Assembly: GCA_024399135.1 (NCBI GenBank) | Contig: JAKSHY010000019.1 | Span: forward strand, 1-50,413 | Direction of reading: 5' to 3' | DNA from: Lachnospiraceae bacterium | Lineage (GTDB): Bacteria > Bacillota > Clostridia > Lachnospirales > Lachnospiraceae | DNA: 50,413 nt | Shown here: positions 1-9,047 of the stretch, one piece after another | How positions within the stretch are numbered: the stretch's first letter is position 1 | Layout: each line of letters begins with the position of its first letter | Position numbers and translations under genes: made by a program | Notes under the pieces: generated by a model | Database searches by the model: none | What the model saw: only the letters and a program-made list of their open reading frames with translations | Told to the model about the DNA's origin: nothing

Positions 1-63
1 CTCAGTCGGTAGAGCGTCGCATTGGTAGTGCGGAGGTCACGGGTCCGATTCCCGTCGGGAGCT
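1..63 (+). tRNA. tRNA-Thr (GGT), 5' end cut off by the window
   Basis: The window opens inside the D-arm (CTC of the D-stem pairs with GAG at 12-14). The anticodon stem at 17-21/29-33 encloses a seven-base loop at 22-28 whose middle bases 24-26 are GGT, so the tRNA reads ACC/ACT threonine codons. A five-pair T-stem follows (39-43/51-55), then the acceptor strand CGGGAGC at 56-62 and the discriminator T at 63. CCA is not encoded. About ten 5' bases lie outside the window. Confidence 0.9.
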
Positions 64-65
64 TA

Positions 66-103
66 CCCCTAAATCCTTGTATAAAAGGGTTTAGGGGCTT
101 TTT
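66..103 (+). terminator. Rho-independent terminator of the tRNA
   Basis: CCCCTAAA-TCC and GGG-TTTAGGGG form a long stem with a short A/T loop, followed by CTTTTT. It sits three bases after the tRNA and separates it from the PBP gene. Confidence 0.85.
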
Positions 104-126
104 GCAAAAGTAAGTAGAGAGTTGAA

Positions 127-2868
127 ATGACAAGCGATTTTTCGAAAAGAGGTATTAAAGCAAGACAGCATGCTTTAAGAGCCAAAACTCCAAAATTCAT
201 AAAGAAATTCTGGTTATATGCCTTGTGTCTTATTCTCGTAGGCCTTATTGGTGCTGCAGCTGTAGGAACCAGTCTTGGAATAGGAATTTTTAAAGGTGTA
301 ATTGATACTTCACCTAGTATTGAAAGTGTTGATGTTACACCAACTGGATTCAGTACATTCGTATATGATAATGAAGGTAATCAGATAGCGAAGCTTATTT
401 CTCAGGATTCAAATCGTATTCCTGTTACTATGGATATGATACCAGAGAATCTGGCACATGCCTTTGTTGCTATCGAGGATGAGAGATTCTATGAGCACAA
501 TGGTATTGATATTAAAGGTATTATTAGAGCTGCTTATGTTGGTATTTCTAATGGATTCCATTTCTCCGAGGGAGCTTCCACTATTACCCAGCAGCTTTTG
601 AAGAATAATGTATTTACAGGCTGGACATCAGAAAACAGCTTTGCAGAGAGAATGAAGCGTAAGATTCAGGAGCAATATCTTGCTATAGAGCTTACGAAAT
701 CCATGCCTAAGGATGATATTCTATTAAACTATATGAACACAATCAACCTGGGCTCTAATACTCTTGGAGTACAGGCTGCTTCAATGAGATATTTTAACAA
801 GTCTGTTAGTACGCTTACATTATCAGAGTGTGCTGTTATAGCTGGTATTACGCAGAATCCAACCAAGTTTAATCCTATTGCACATCCTGACGAGAATGCG
901 AAGAGAAGAGATAAGGTTCTTAGCAAAATGCTTGAGAATGGTTTTATTACCAAGGCACAGTTTGATGAAGCAAAGGCTGATGACGTATATTCTAGGATTC
1001 AGGTAGTTAACGAGGATTCTGATGAATCACTTATTAACTCATATTTCGTTGATGCACTGACAGAAGATTTGTTAAAGGATCTTCAGGATGCTGGATATAA
1101 TGAAACACAGGCATTTACACTTCTGTACAGTGGAGGTTTGAAAATTTATTCAACTCAGGATCCGGATATACAGAAGATTTGTGATGATGTATTTACTAAT
1201 GAGGATAACTATGCAGGTAACTGCAGATGGCTGTTATCTTATGCATTAACAGTTAAGAAGGCTAATGGTGATTTTGAAAATCATAGTTCTGAGATGTTCA
1301 GAAGATACTTTAGAGAGAATAAATCGAAGAACTTCGATATGATTTATGAAAATCAGGAAGATTTATATGCTGCAGTAGAGGAATATAAATTAGCAATTCT
1401 TGAGCCAGGAGATGAAGTATTTGATGAAAGAGTTAATTTATCTCCACAGCCACAGGTTTCAATTACCGTAGAAGAGCAGAGTACTGGTAATATAGTTGCT
1501 ATGGTAGGAGGCAGAGGAACTAAGGAAGGTAGCCGTACATTAAACAGAGCTACTTCTTCTAAGAGACAGCCTGGTTCTACCTTTAAGATTGTTGCAGCTT
1601 ATGCACCAGCATTGGATATAGGAGCAACTACACTGGCAACAGCAATTAACGATGCTCCATTTACTTATACGAATGGTATACCATGTACTAACTGGTATTC
1701 AGGATATAGAGGTTTGAGTAATACGAGACAGGGTATTATTGATTCTATGAATATTCTGGCTGTTAAGACCATAACATATATCACACCACAGGTTGGATAT
1801 GACTATTTAAGAAACTTTGGATTCACTACTGTTATAGACAGAGAAGAGCGTACCTACGGTGGAGAGGTCCATGTTTATTCAGATGTTCAGCAGGCTCTTG
1901 CACTTGGTGGATTGACTTATGGTGTTACTAATGAGGAATTAAACGCGGCTTATGCATGTATTGCCAATGGTGGAACATATATTAAGCCAAGATTATATAC
2001 TAAGGTTGTAGACCATGATGGAAATGTTATTCTGGATAATACACTTCCACAGACCAGACAGGTTATCAAGGATACAACGGCATGGCTTTTGACATCTGCT
2101 ATGCAGGATGTAGTTACATCAGGAACTGGAGCCGCAGTTAACTTTGGTGGAACAGCTATTGCTGGTAAAACAGGTACTACATCAGATTATAATGATGTAT
2201 GGTTCGCTGGATATACTCCTTACTATACAGCTTCTGTATGGGAAGGCTATGATAATAATACGAAGCTTCGTAATGGTGAAGAAAAGAATCTTGCTAAGAA
2301 GCTTTGGAGAGCATGTATGTCGAAGATTCATGAAGAACTTCCTCCAGCGTCATTCCCTATGCCAAGTGGTATAGTTGCAGCAACTGTATGTTCTGCTTCT
2401 GGTAAGCTTCCTGTAGCGGGTCTTTGTGATGGATGTCTTAAGACGGAATATTTCGCAGAGGGTACTGTTCCAACTGAGGTATGTGATGTTCATTATTCTG
2501 GTGCAGTATGTCAGTATGAAGGATGTCCTGCAGCTGATGCATGTCCATTTAAAGCAGATGGAGTTATTACAGTACTTCCAGAGACTATCTTCATGTCAGG
2601 AGATGCTAAGGCAGGTAATCTTGCAACATTAGGAAGTGAAAGACCTGAAGAAGGTGAAGATGGCGAAATAGTAGATACCACTAAGCGCTGTATGCATACT
2701 TATGAATATATGGCACAGCCTGGTATAGAAGATATTATTGCACAACAGAGACTGGAAATAGAGGTAAAACTCATACAGAATCAGCAGACTGCTGAACAGC
2801 AGCAGGAAGAAGCCCTAAGACAGTATCAGGAAGCTCTTGCAAGACAGCAGGCAGCTGCTAACGGGTAG
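127..2868 (+). CDS. class A penicillin-binding protein (PBP1A-like transglycosylase/transpeptidase)
   Basis: Bifunctional peptidoglycan synthase that polymerises lipid II and cross-links the stem peptides at the outer membrane face. One membrane segment lies at residues 29-55, then a GT51 transglycosylase domain with EDERFYEH (117-124, catalytic Glu), and a transpeptidase domain with the three penicillin-binding motifs: STFK (Ser484), SMN (540-542) and KTGTT (681-685). A cysteine-rich stretch follows the transpeptidase (about residues 758-805), and the last 45 residues are a Gln/Glu-rich, probably helical tail. 913 aa is in the normal range for Firmicutes PBP1A. The ribosome site before ATG 127 is weak (GAGAG). 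The 3' end overlaps the convergent C39-like gene by 11 bp. Confidence 0.93.
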   Translation: MTSDFSKRGIKARQHALRAKTPKFIKKFWLYALCLILVGLIGAAAVGTSLGIGIFKGVIDTSPSIESVDVTPTGFSTFVYDNEGNQIAKLISQDSNRIPVTMDMIPENLAHAFVAIEDERFYEHNGIDIKGIIRAAYVGISNGFHFSEGASTITQQLLKNNVFTGWTSENSFAERMKRKIQEQYLAIELTKSMPKDDILLNYMNTINLGSNTLGVQAASMRYFNKSVSTLTLSECAVIAGITQNPTKFNPIAHPDENAKRRDKVLSKMLENGFITKAQFDEAKADDVYSRIQVVNEDSDESLINSYFVDALTEDLLKDLQDAGYNETQAFTLLYSGGLKIYSTQDPDIQKICDDVFTNEDNYAGNCRWLLSYALTVKKANGDFENHSSEMFRRYFRENKSKNFDMIYENQEDLYAAVEEYKLAILEPGDEVFDERVNLSPQPQVSITVEEQSTGNIVAMVGGRGTKEGSRTLNRATSSKRQPGSTFKIVAAYAPALDIGATTLATAINDAPFTYTNGIPCTNWYSGYRGLSNTRQGIIDSMNILAVKTITYITPQVGYDYLRNFGFTTVIDREERTYGGEVHVYSDVQQALALGGLTYGVTNEELNAAYACIANGGTYIKPRLYTKVVDHDGNVILDNTLPQTRQVIKDTTAWLLTSAMQDVVTSGTGAAVNFGGTAIAGKTGTTSDYNDVWFAGYTPYYTASVWEGYDNNTKLRNGEEKNLAKKLWRACMSKIHEELPPASFPMPSGIVAATVCSASGKLPVAGLCDGCLKTEYFAEGTVPTEVCDVHYSGAVCQYEGCPAADACPFKADGVITVLPETIFMSGDAKAGNLATLGSERPEEGEDGEIVDTTKRCMHTYEYMAQPGIEDIIAQQRLEIEVKLIQNQQTAEQQQEEALRQYQEALARQQAAANG

Positions 2869-3520
2869 AGCTAGGTTCGATATACAGGATATTTCCGAGA
2901 AGTCCGAAAATGTGATGCTTTGAGAATTGAACATATTCTTCGAAGCTAATATAGAATTTTTTGCCCCATGATGAAATCTGAAGATATAGTTTGTTATTAT
3001 CCTCATAAATTCCTGTCACAGTGACGAAATGTCCATGGGTTTTGCTTACTTTATTAACTGAACAATCATAAAAGCTTAATTCTTCCTTATTCTTGGAAGG
3101 CTTAAGAATTTTAGGAATACAGAGTATTACGGGAATGTTATTAATTAACATTCCCTTTATTCTTGTATATAGTTTTTTTCTGCTAAAGCACCATTTTATC
3201 TTGTAGGAAAGCTTGTTCTTCCTGAAAATTGATTTAGCAGCAAGGGTTATATGAATGAAATTAAGACCAAGTCTTGTGGGAATCCAGAGAGCGTTTTTAG
3301 AGATGGATTTAAAATAAGATCTGTACTCATCAATGGAAGAAAACTCTGTATCATTCTTTAAATATGATATGGTGTCCCCAATTGCTACGATTCCGCAACC
3401 GCCTAAGTTCCTTCCTTTATTAAAAGCACCCTTTACACCTCTAAAATAAGTTTGGGATCCACCGTAGCTTTGCTCTTGTACTGATATATAGTTGTTTTCA
3501 AGTTCATATATTTTTTTCAT
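2858..3520 (-). CDS. C39-like papain-fold protein, putative cysteine peptidase
   Basis: 220 aa. The pattern GGCGIVAIGD around Cys42 and HGHFVTVTG around His164, followed by SSWG (183-186), is the Cys / His / third-residue arrangement of the C39-like papain-fold family. Members cleave peptides or serve as inactive binding versions; the substrate here is unknown. There is no signal peptide and no ABC or membrane segment, so it is not a bacteriocin-exporter peptidase of the full-length kind. It follows yigZ by 12 bp on the same strand with no clear ribosome site, so it is probably read from the same transcript. Its 3' end overlaps the end of the PBP gene on the other strand. Peptidase activity is an inference from the conserved Cys and His. 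Confidence 0.65.
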   Translation of the reverse strand: MKKIYELENNYISVQEQSYGGSQTYFRGVKGAFNKGRNLGGCGIVAIGDTISYLKNDTEFSSIDEYRSYFKSISKNALWIPTRLGLNFIHITLAAKSIFRKNKLSYKIKWCFSRKKLYTRIKGMLINNIPVILCIPKILKPSKNKEELSFYDCSVNKVSKTHGHFVTVTGIYEDNNKLYLQISSWGKKFYISFEEYVQFSKHHIFGLLGNILYIEPSSTR

Positions 3521-3532
3521 GTATAGTTGATA

Positions 3533-4171
3533 TTATATTGGGAAAAAGCCTGTATCTTTGACCTCAATTAATGCCTGTCCCTTAGTTAATTCTGTTATTG
3601 CTTTCGTTAAAGAATCCTTGTTTTCAACCTTGCATCTAAGGTGAAAGACCACATTTTCAAGATAATCACTTCCAATTACGAAAATGTTATTGTTGCCAAT
3701 AAAATACTGGATACTGTTAATGTCAGCGTATGAGCATGTAACATCAATGTTAACGCAATATTCCATGGAGGCAATCTTGGCTTCACTAAGAGCATTTTTG
3801 ACAGCCTGAGAATATGCTCGAACGAGACCGCCGGTCCCAAGAAGGGTTCCCCCGAAGTATCTTGTTACAACGGCAACTATGTTAGTGATACCACTTCCCT
3901 GAAGAACCTCAAGCATGGGTTTCCCTGCAGTTCCGGAGGGTTCACCATCATCAGAGCTTCTGACAAGAGAACTGTCTTCATTGAGAATCATGGCTGTGCA
4001 GTTATGCCTTGCGTCATAATATTTTTTTCTGATAGAGGCTATATATGCATTAGCCATCTCTTCGGAATCAGCGAAGGCGAGGTTTGCTATGAATTTTGAT
4101 TTTTTTTCCTCGTATTCACCAGTACACGATTCTGTTAATATTTTGTAAGGATTCTTGATAATATCACTCAT
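3533..4171 (-). CDS. yigZ: YigZ/IMPACT family protein (UPF0029)
   Basis: Member of the IMPACT/YigZ family, which in eukaryotes modulates the eIF2 kinase GCN2 and in bacteria has no settled role. Visible signatures are the N-terminal EYEEKKSKFIA segment, the RHNCTA and DDGEPSGTAGKPML block, and YFGGTLLGTGGLVRAYSQA, which together identify the N-terminal domain; the C-terminal half is the expected ferredoxin-like domain. The frame is open upstream to a TTG at 4207, but that would place the start inside the mgtE promoter, so the ATG at 4171 (212 aa) is preferred. Neither start has a good ribosome site. It is divergent from mgtE and probably co-transcribed with the C39-like gene. Confidence 0.88.
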   Translation of the reverse strand: MSDIIKNPYKILTESCTGEYEEKKSKFIANLAFADSEEMANAYIASIRKKYYDARHNCTAMILNEDSSLVRSSDDGEPSGTAGKPMLEVLQGSGITNIVAVVTRYFGGTLLGTGGLVRAYSQAVKNALSEAKIASMEYCVNIDVTCSYADINSIQYFIGNNNIFVIGSDYLENVVFHLRCKVENKDSLTKAITELTKGQALIEVKDTGFFPI

Positions 4172-4200
4172 ATTAACGAGTTTAGCATAGGAAGTTTGCG

Positions 4201-4230
4201 TTGACAAATAATAAAACTAGGGGTTAACAT
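4201..4230 (+). promoter_or_regulatory. putative promoter of mgtE
   Basis: TTGACA at 4201-4206 and TAACAT at 4225-4230, 18 bp apart, about 40 bp before the mgtE start. The -35 is perfect; the -10 is poor. Confidence 0.4.
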
Positions 4231-4271
4231 AATAGGTACGCGAATTGGTTTTAGACTGGAAGGAGGAAGTA

Positions 4272-5621
4272 ATGGAAGAGAAGAACGATTTAGAAATTAT
4301 TAAGGAATTACTTGAAACTAAACAATACACCAGTCTAAGACAGAAGATGGCTGATATGAATGAGGCCGATGTTGCTTCCTGTATGGAAGAACTTGAAGAA
4401 AAAGACCTCATGAAAATCTTCAGAATTCTTCCAAAGGATATGGCGGCAGATGTTTTTTCTTACTTAGAGGTAGACAGCCAGCAGTATATTATTACGGCGA
4501 TGTCTGAGCGTGATGCTGCCAGCATTATTGATAACCTGATGGCCGATGATGCGACAGACCTTTTAGAAGAGATGCCAGCTAATATTGTTAAACGTATTCT
4601 GGCCAATGCCAAGGCTGAAACAAGACGTGATATTAATCACCTTTTAAGATATCCTGAGGATTCGGCTGGTTCTATCATGACAGTCGAGTACGTGGATTTA
4701 AAAGAGTCCATGACTGTGGCTGATGCGGTTTCCCGAATCAGACAGCGTGGAGTTGATTCTGAGACTATTAATATATGCTATGTAATAGATGCTAACCGAA
4801 AGCTGGTTGGTACGGTTGCGTTAAGATATCTTTTGATCTCACCAGAGGATGCAATTATCGGTGAAATAATGCATGAGAATGTTATTTATATTAACACTCT
4901 TATGGACCAGGAAGAGGTTACCAGACAGTTCCAGAAATATGACTTTACGGCAATGCCCGTTGTTGATAATGAAGAGCGTCTGGTTGGTATTATTACTGTC
5001 GATGATATCGTGGATATCATGGAAGAAGAGGCTACAGAGGATATGGAAAAGATGGCTGCTATCATTCCTTCCGACAAGCCATATCTTAGAACGACAGTAT
5101 TTGAAACCTGGAAGCAGAGAATGCCATGGCTCTTACTTTTGATGGTATCAGCTACGTTAACTGGAAGCATAATTACTAAGTTTGAGGATGCCCTCTCTAA
5201 GATGGCAATACTTGTTGCATATCTTCCAATGCTTATGGATACAGGTGGTAATGCTGGTGGACAGGCTTCGGTTACTATTATCCGTGGTCTTTCATTAGGG
5301 GAGATTGAGTATAAGGATGTAATCAAGGTTATCTGGAAAGAAGCAAGGGTTGCAATTTTGTGCGGTGTTACACTCGCAGTTGCTAATTTCGCCAAGCTAA
5401 TGCTTCTTGATCAGATTCCGGTACCTGTAGCGATAGTAGTATGTCTTACATTAGTATGTGCAGTTATTATTGCGAAGTTCATAGGCTGTACCCTTCCTGT
5501 TCTTGCTAAGAGAATAGGATTCGACCCTGCAGTTATGGCTTCTCCATTTATTACAACAATTGTTGATGTTATTTCTCTTTTAGTATATTTTGCTATAGCA
5601 ACAAGTGTGCTTGGCTTATGA
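4272..5621 (+). CDS. mgtE: magnesium transporter MgtE
   Basis: Mg2+ channel/transporter of the MgtE family, acting as a dimer in the cytoplasmic membrane. The order is typical: a helical MgtE N domain (about 1-125), two CBS domains (about 130-250) that sense cytosolic Mg2+, a connecting helix, and five membrane segments from about residue 280 to the end. The pore motif LPMLMDTGGNAGGQAS is intact. The frame extends upstream to a TTG at 4245, but GGAGG seven bases before ATG 4272 sets the start (449 aa, the usual length). The leader is under 50 nt, so there is no room for an Mg2+ riboswitch. Confidence 0.95.
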   Translation: MEEKNDLEIIKELLETKQYTSLRQKMADMNEADVASCMEELEEKDLMKIFRILPKDMAADVFSYLEVDSQQYIITAMSERDAASIIDNLMADDATDLLEEMPANIVKRILANAKAETRRDINHLLRYPEDSAGSIMTVEYVDLKESMTVADAVSRIRQRGVDSETINICYVIDANRKLVGTVALRYLLISPEDAIIGEIMHENVIYINTLMDQEEVTRQFQKYDFTAMPVVDNEERLVGIITVDDIVDIMEEEATEDMEKMAAIIPSDKPYLRTTVFETWKQRMPWLLLLMVSATLTGSIITKFEDALSKMAILVAYLPMLMDTGGNAGGQASVTIIRGLSLGEIEYKDVIKVIWKEARVAILCGVTLAVANFAKLMLLDQIPVPVAIVVCLTLVCAVIIAKFIGCTLPVLAKRIGFDPAVMASPFITTIVDVISLLVYFAIATSVLGL

Positions 5622-5630
5622 TAAAGATAT

Positions 5631-6905
5631 ATGATTACTTACGAAGATGCAGTTAATTACATACTTGAAATACCTAAGTTTTCAAGTAAGAATTCGATCG
5701 AGGATACCAGACGTTTATTAGACGAGGTATATGAGGATGGAACTTCGAAAATTATACACGTTGCAGGAACCAATGGAAAAGGATCAACCTCAAGCTATAT
5801 GAATTCGATCCTTATTGATTCTGGTTTTAGTGTGGGACTTTTTACATCTCCTCATCTTGTTTTCATTAATGAAAGAATAGTAGTTAATGGATGCATGATA
5901 TCTAATGATGAATTCCTTGAAGCCTATAATGTGATTATGAAACTGGTTAAAAAAGAAGGAGGGGAACATCATCCTTCTTTTTTTGAATTCATCTTTCTGA
6001 TGGCTATGTATCACTTCCGAAAGAAAGCCGTAGACTATATCATTTTAGAGACGGGTCTTGGAGGAAGGCTGGATGCAACCAATAGCGTAGGCAAAAAAGA
6101 GCTATGTATGATAACGAAGATAGGGCTTGATCATACTGAATACCTCGGAGATACTATTGAGAAGATTGCTTATGAAAAGGCCGGGATAATTAAGGAAGGT
6201 GTGAAGGTAGCATTCTTTGATAACAAGGATGAGAGTGCAAATGTAATTAGAACCCGTTCGGAAGAATTAAATTGCGAATGTTATTCTATTTCAAAAGAAA
6301 ACATATCAGTTTATAACATAGCTAAAGAATCCATTGATTTTTCGACAGAATGCAAGTATTATAGGTATGATAGCCTGAAAGTGTCCTCAGGTGCGTTTTA
6401 TCAGATATACAACGCATCACTGGCGGTTTTGGGCTGCTTGGCATTGTGCGAAAAAGCTATAACAGAAGATAAAATAAGAAGCGGTCTTATAAGCTCATCG
6501 TGGAGCGGCAGGATGGAAGAGATTGAACCATCTGTATATTTGGACGGGGGACATAATCCTGACGGAATAGAAGCTTTTTTAGAGGCTGTTAGCTACATGC
6601 CAAAGAGGGGAAAAAGATATCTTTTATTTAGTGTGGTATCTGATAAGCAGTATGATGCTATGATAAGGCTTTTGGCTGAATCGCATTATTTTGACGAGAT
6701 TATAGTAAGTCATATAGATTCTAAAAGAGCCCTTTTGACAGATGATATTAGAAAGACCTTTGAAAAACATAATTGTAGTGTTTTGGTAGTGGATGATGTG
6801 TCGTCCGCGTATGTAAAAGCGAAGGATAACCTTAAGGAAGGTGATGAGCTTTTCGTTGTTGGGTCTTTGTATTTGGTAGGCCAGATTCTGGCCATGTATA
6901 GTTAG
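5631..6905 (+). CDS. folC: bifunctional folylpolyglutamate synthase/dihydrofolate synthase
   Basis: Adds glutamate to dihydropteroate and to folates (ATP-dependent Mur-ligase fold), retaining folate in the cytoplasm. The P-loop GTNGKGS is at residues 46-52, followed by LFTSPHL and the ETGLGGRLDATN motif, with the C-terminal domain carrying DGGHNPDGI. 424 aa is normal for the family. It starts nine bases after mgtE; the ribosome site is weak (AAAGAT). It is followed at 9 bp by the 48-aa gene. Confidence 0.93.
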   Translation: MITYEDAVNYILEIPKFSSKNSIEDTRRLLDEVYEDGTSKIIHVAGTNGKGSTSSYMNSILIDSGFSVGLFTSPHLVFINERIVVNGCMISNDEFLEAYNVIMKLVKKEGGEHHPSFFEFIFLMAMYHFRKKAVDYIILETGLGGRLDATNSVGKKELCMITKIGLDHTEYLGDTIEKIAYEKAGIIKEGVKVAFFDNKDESANVIRTRSEELNCECYSISKENISVYNIAKESIDFSTECKYYRYDSLKVSSGAFYQIYNASLAVLGCLALCEKAITEDKIRSGLISSSWSGRMEEIEPSVYLDGGHNPDGIEAFLEAVSYMPKRGKRYLLFSVVSDKQYDAMIRLLAESHYFDEIIVSHIDSKRALLTDDIRKTFEKHNCSVLVVDDVSSAYVKAKDNLKEGDELFVVGSLYLVGQILAMYS

Positions 6906-6914
6906 GAGACAGTT

Positions 6915-7061
6915 ATGCTTGATTTCGAAGAAGAATTACGTAAATTTCATCCAAGCATTGAGGTAGAGGATGCTGAAGAAGCTATTTTTTCTCAGGATCT
7001 TACTGATATTGCAGATGCTTTAATACAGGTTTTGGAAAAGTCGAAAAAGTCAGGAGAATAA
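6915..7061 (+). CDS. conserved small acidic protein (48 aa)
   Basis: A complete small gene: TTAGGAG lies seven bases before the ATG and TAA closes it seven bases before the next gene. The product is acidic (MLDFEEELRKF, then EVEDAEEAI) with a basic tail (EKSKKSGE). There is no membrane segment or cysteine, and it reads as one or two short amphipathic helices. Function is not known. Its position between folC and the TPR protein, with tight spacing on both sides, puts it in the same operon. I believe similar small proteins occur next to folC in other Lachnospiraceae, but this rests on memory. Confidence 0.75.
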   Translation: MLDFEEELRKFHPSIEVEDAEEAIFSQDLTDIADALIQVLEKSKKSGE

Positions 7062-7067
7062 TACACC

Positions 7068-8483
7068 ATGATTTGTTATAAATGTGGATGTACCCTGTCT
7101 GAAAAGGATTTTTGTACTGGATGTGGCGCTGATGTAGGTATGTATAAGAAAATACTTGCATTGTCTAATCGCTATTATAATGATGCCCTGGATAAGTGTA
7201 GTGTTAGAGATTTGTCTGGTGCAATTGTATCTTTAAAGCAGAGTATTAAGTTAAATAAGAATAATGTAGACGCAAGAAACTTATTGGGTCTTGTTTATTA
7301 TGAGATAGGCGAAGTGGTTGAGGCCCTTGGCCAGTGGGTTATATCCAAGAATATAAGGGATAGCAAGAATATTGCAACTGATTATCTTGATGTAATCCAG
7401 GAAAACCCTAATAAGCTTGAGTCGATGAATCAGAATCTTAAAAAGTATAATCAGTCATTATCATTGTGCTATCAGGATAGCCTTGATTATGCAACTATTC
7501 AGCTTAAGAAGATTCTTTCTATGGCACCTAAGTATTTAAGAGCGCGTCAGCTTCTTGCACTTATTTATATTAAGGGTGAAGAGTGGGATAAGGCTAAGAT
7601 TGAGCTAGATAAGTGCCTTGCAATTGATACTAAAAATACCATGTGCCTTAGAATGCTTCATGAAGTTGACACGATGCTTAATCCGGTTGAAGTTAACCAT
7701 GTTAAGGGCAAGAAAAATAAGAATGATGAGCATAAGGTTCAGGTTTATAGAAGCGGTAATGAAACTATTATCCAGCCTATCAATAAATCTGAGTCAAGAA
7801 CAGGAATAACACTTCTTAATATTGCAATTGGACTTATTATTGGAATAGCAGTCTCATACTTTTTGATTCTTCCAGCAAGAATATATAGTGTTAATGAGGA
7901 TGCTAATAATAAGATTAGCATGATTTCTGATGAGAAGGACAAAAAGACATCAGAATTAGAAGCTGTAGAGCTTGAAATGACTAAGCTTAAGGCTGAGAAT
8001 GAAGAGCTTAAGAAATATCAGATTTCAGATGGTGAGGAAGGCGGACTAAGTGCTTATGACGTAGTTATGGATGCTATGAATAAGTATCTTGAGAATACTG
8101 AGGATATTGCCAGAGTTGCAGAGTCTTTAGAAAAATTGGAAACACCTGCGGGTCTTGACATTGTTAATAAATCAGAAGCATTCAATACTATGTACTCAAG
8201 ACTTATTGAAAGAGCAGGCTCACAGCTTGCATCGTTCTATTTTAGTCGTGGATATGACAGCTATCAGTCTGAAGATTACGAGGCAGCAGTTCCTAACTTG
8301 GAGAGAGCTTATTATTACGACAAGAGTAATGGAGATGCCTTGTTCTATTTAGGTAATGCATATAGAAGAACTGGACAGGATGATTTAGCTAAGCAAACTT
8401 ACGCAAACGTAATTGACCATTTCCAGGGAACAGAAAGTGCTAGTAAGGCAGAAATATATCTGGCCGAAATGAATAACGAATAA
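7068..8483 (+). CDS. zinc-ribbon/TPR membrane protein
   Basis: 471 aa. The N-terminus carries a zinc ribbon (CYKCG...FCTGCG, residues 3-20). TPR-like helical repeats follow to about residue 215, then a basic linker, one membrane segment at about 247-268, a coiled coil (about 275-325), and a second TPR region (about 385-471, with FYFSRGYDSYQSEDYEAA and YLGNAYRRTGQDDLA). The layout suggests a membrane-anchored scaffold with repeat domains on both sides of the membrane; orientation and partner are not known. It is tightly linked to the small gene before it and to greA, one base after its stop. Confidence 0.8.
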   Translation: MICYKCGCTLSEKDFCTGCGADVGMYKKILALSNRYYNDALDKCSVRDLSGAIVSLKQSIKLNKNNVDARNLLGLVYYEIGEVVEALGQWVISKNIRDSKNIATDYLDVIQENPNKLESMNQNLKKYNQSLSLCYQDSLDYATIQLKKILSMAPKYLRARQLLALIYIKGEEWDKAKIELDKCLAIDTKNTMCLRMLHEVDTMLNPVEVNHVKGKKNKNDEHKVQVYRSGNETIIQPINKSESRTGITLLNIAIGLIIGIAVSYFLILPARIYSVNEDANNKISMISDEKDKKTSELEAVELEMTKLKAENEELKKYQISDGEEGGLSAYDVVMDAMNKYLENTEDIARVAESLEKLETPAGLDIVNKSEAFNTMYSRLIERAGSQLASFYFSRGYDSYQSEDYEAAVPNLERAYYYDKSNGDALFYLGNAYRRTGQDDLAKQTYANVIDHFQGTESASKAEIYLAEMNNE

Positions 8484-8484
8484 T

Positions 8485-8988
8485 ATGTTTAATCAGTTAA
8501 CTAAAAAAGACATAGAAGACATGCAGGCAGAGATAGAGAACCGAAAGGTTGTTTTAAGACCTCAGCTTTTAGAAGCAGTAAAAGAGGCCAGAGCGCATGG
8601 CGATTTGTCTGAAAATTTTGAATATTACGCAGCCAAGAAAGAAAAGAATAAGAATGAATCAAGAATTAGATTCCTTGAAAGAATGATTAAAACAGCCGAG
8701 ATAATAGATGATAATTCGGCTTCTGACGAGGTTGGTGTTAATGACACAGTTGATATTGTTTTCGAGGAAGATGGAACGTCTGACTCGTTAACAATAGTAT
8801 CAACGATGCGTGGTGATTCACTTAAAAATTTGATAAGTGTTGAATCGCCTATAGGAAAAGCCCTTTTGGGTCACAAGGTCGGTGACAGGGTTGAGGTTGT
8901 AGTTAACAAGGATTTTAACTATTACATTAAGGTTACGAAAATTTCTAAGGATAATCTTGGTGAGAGTGCTTCTTTAAGAGGCTTCTAA
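8485..8988 (+). CDS. greA: transcription elongation factor GreA/GreB family
   Basis: Binds in the secondary channel of RNA polymerase and stimulates cleavage of backtracked transcripts. The N-terminal coiled coil is present with the acidic tip region GDLSENFEYYAAKKEKN, followed by the FKBP-like C-terminal domain with SPIGKALLGHKVGD. 167 aa matches GreA. It starts one base after the TPR gene stop, so translational coupling is likely. Confidence 0.92.
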   Translation: MFNQLTKKDIEDMQAEIENRKVVLRPQLLEAVKEARAHGDLSENFEYYAAKKEKNKNESRIRFLERMIKTAEIIDDNSASDEVGVNDTVDIVFEEDGTSDSLTIVSTMRGDSLKNLISVESPIGKALLGHKVGDRVEVVVNKDFNYYIKVTKISKDNLGESASLRGF

Positions 8989-9047
8989 TAATAAATTTAC
9001 TAACTCCAAAGGAGATTATGGTCTTTTCTGAGGAGGAAGGAGGAAAA

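Noticed and set aside
4208-4271. Mg2+-sensing (M-box) riboswitch before mgtE
   Set aside because: The leader is below 50 nt, far too short for the M-box fold.
4886-5395. 169-codon minus-strand frame inside mgtE
   Set aside because: Antisense shadow of the CBS and membrane regions of MgtE; no support from composition or signals.
8989-9047. TPP riboswitch before the THI5-like binding protein
   Set aside because: Only 59 bp lie between greA and the gene, with no TPP-type conserved bases.
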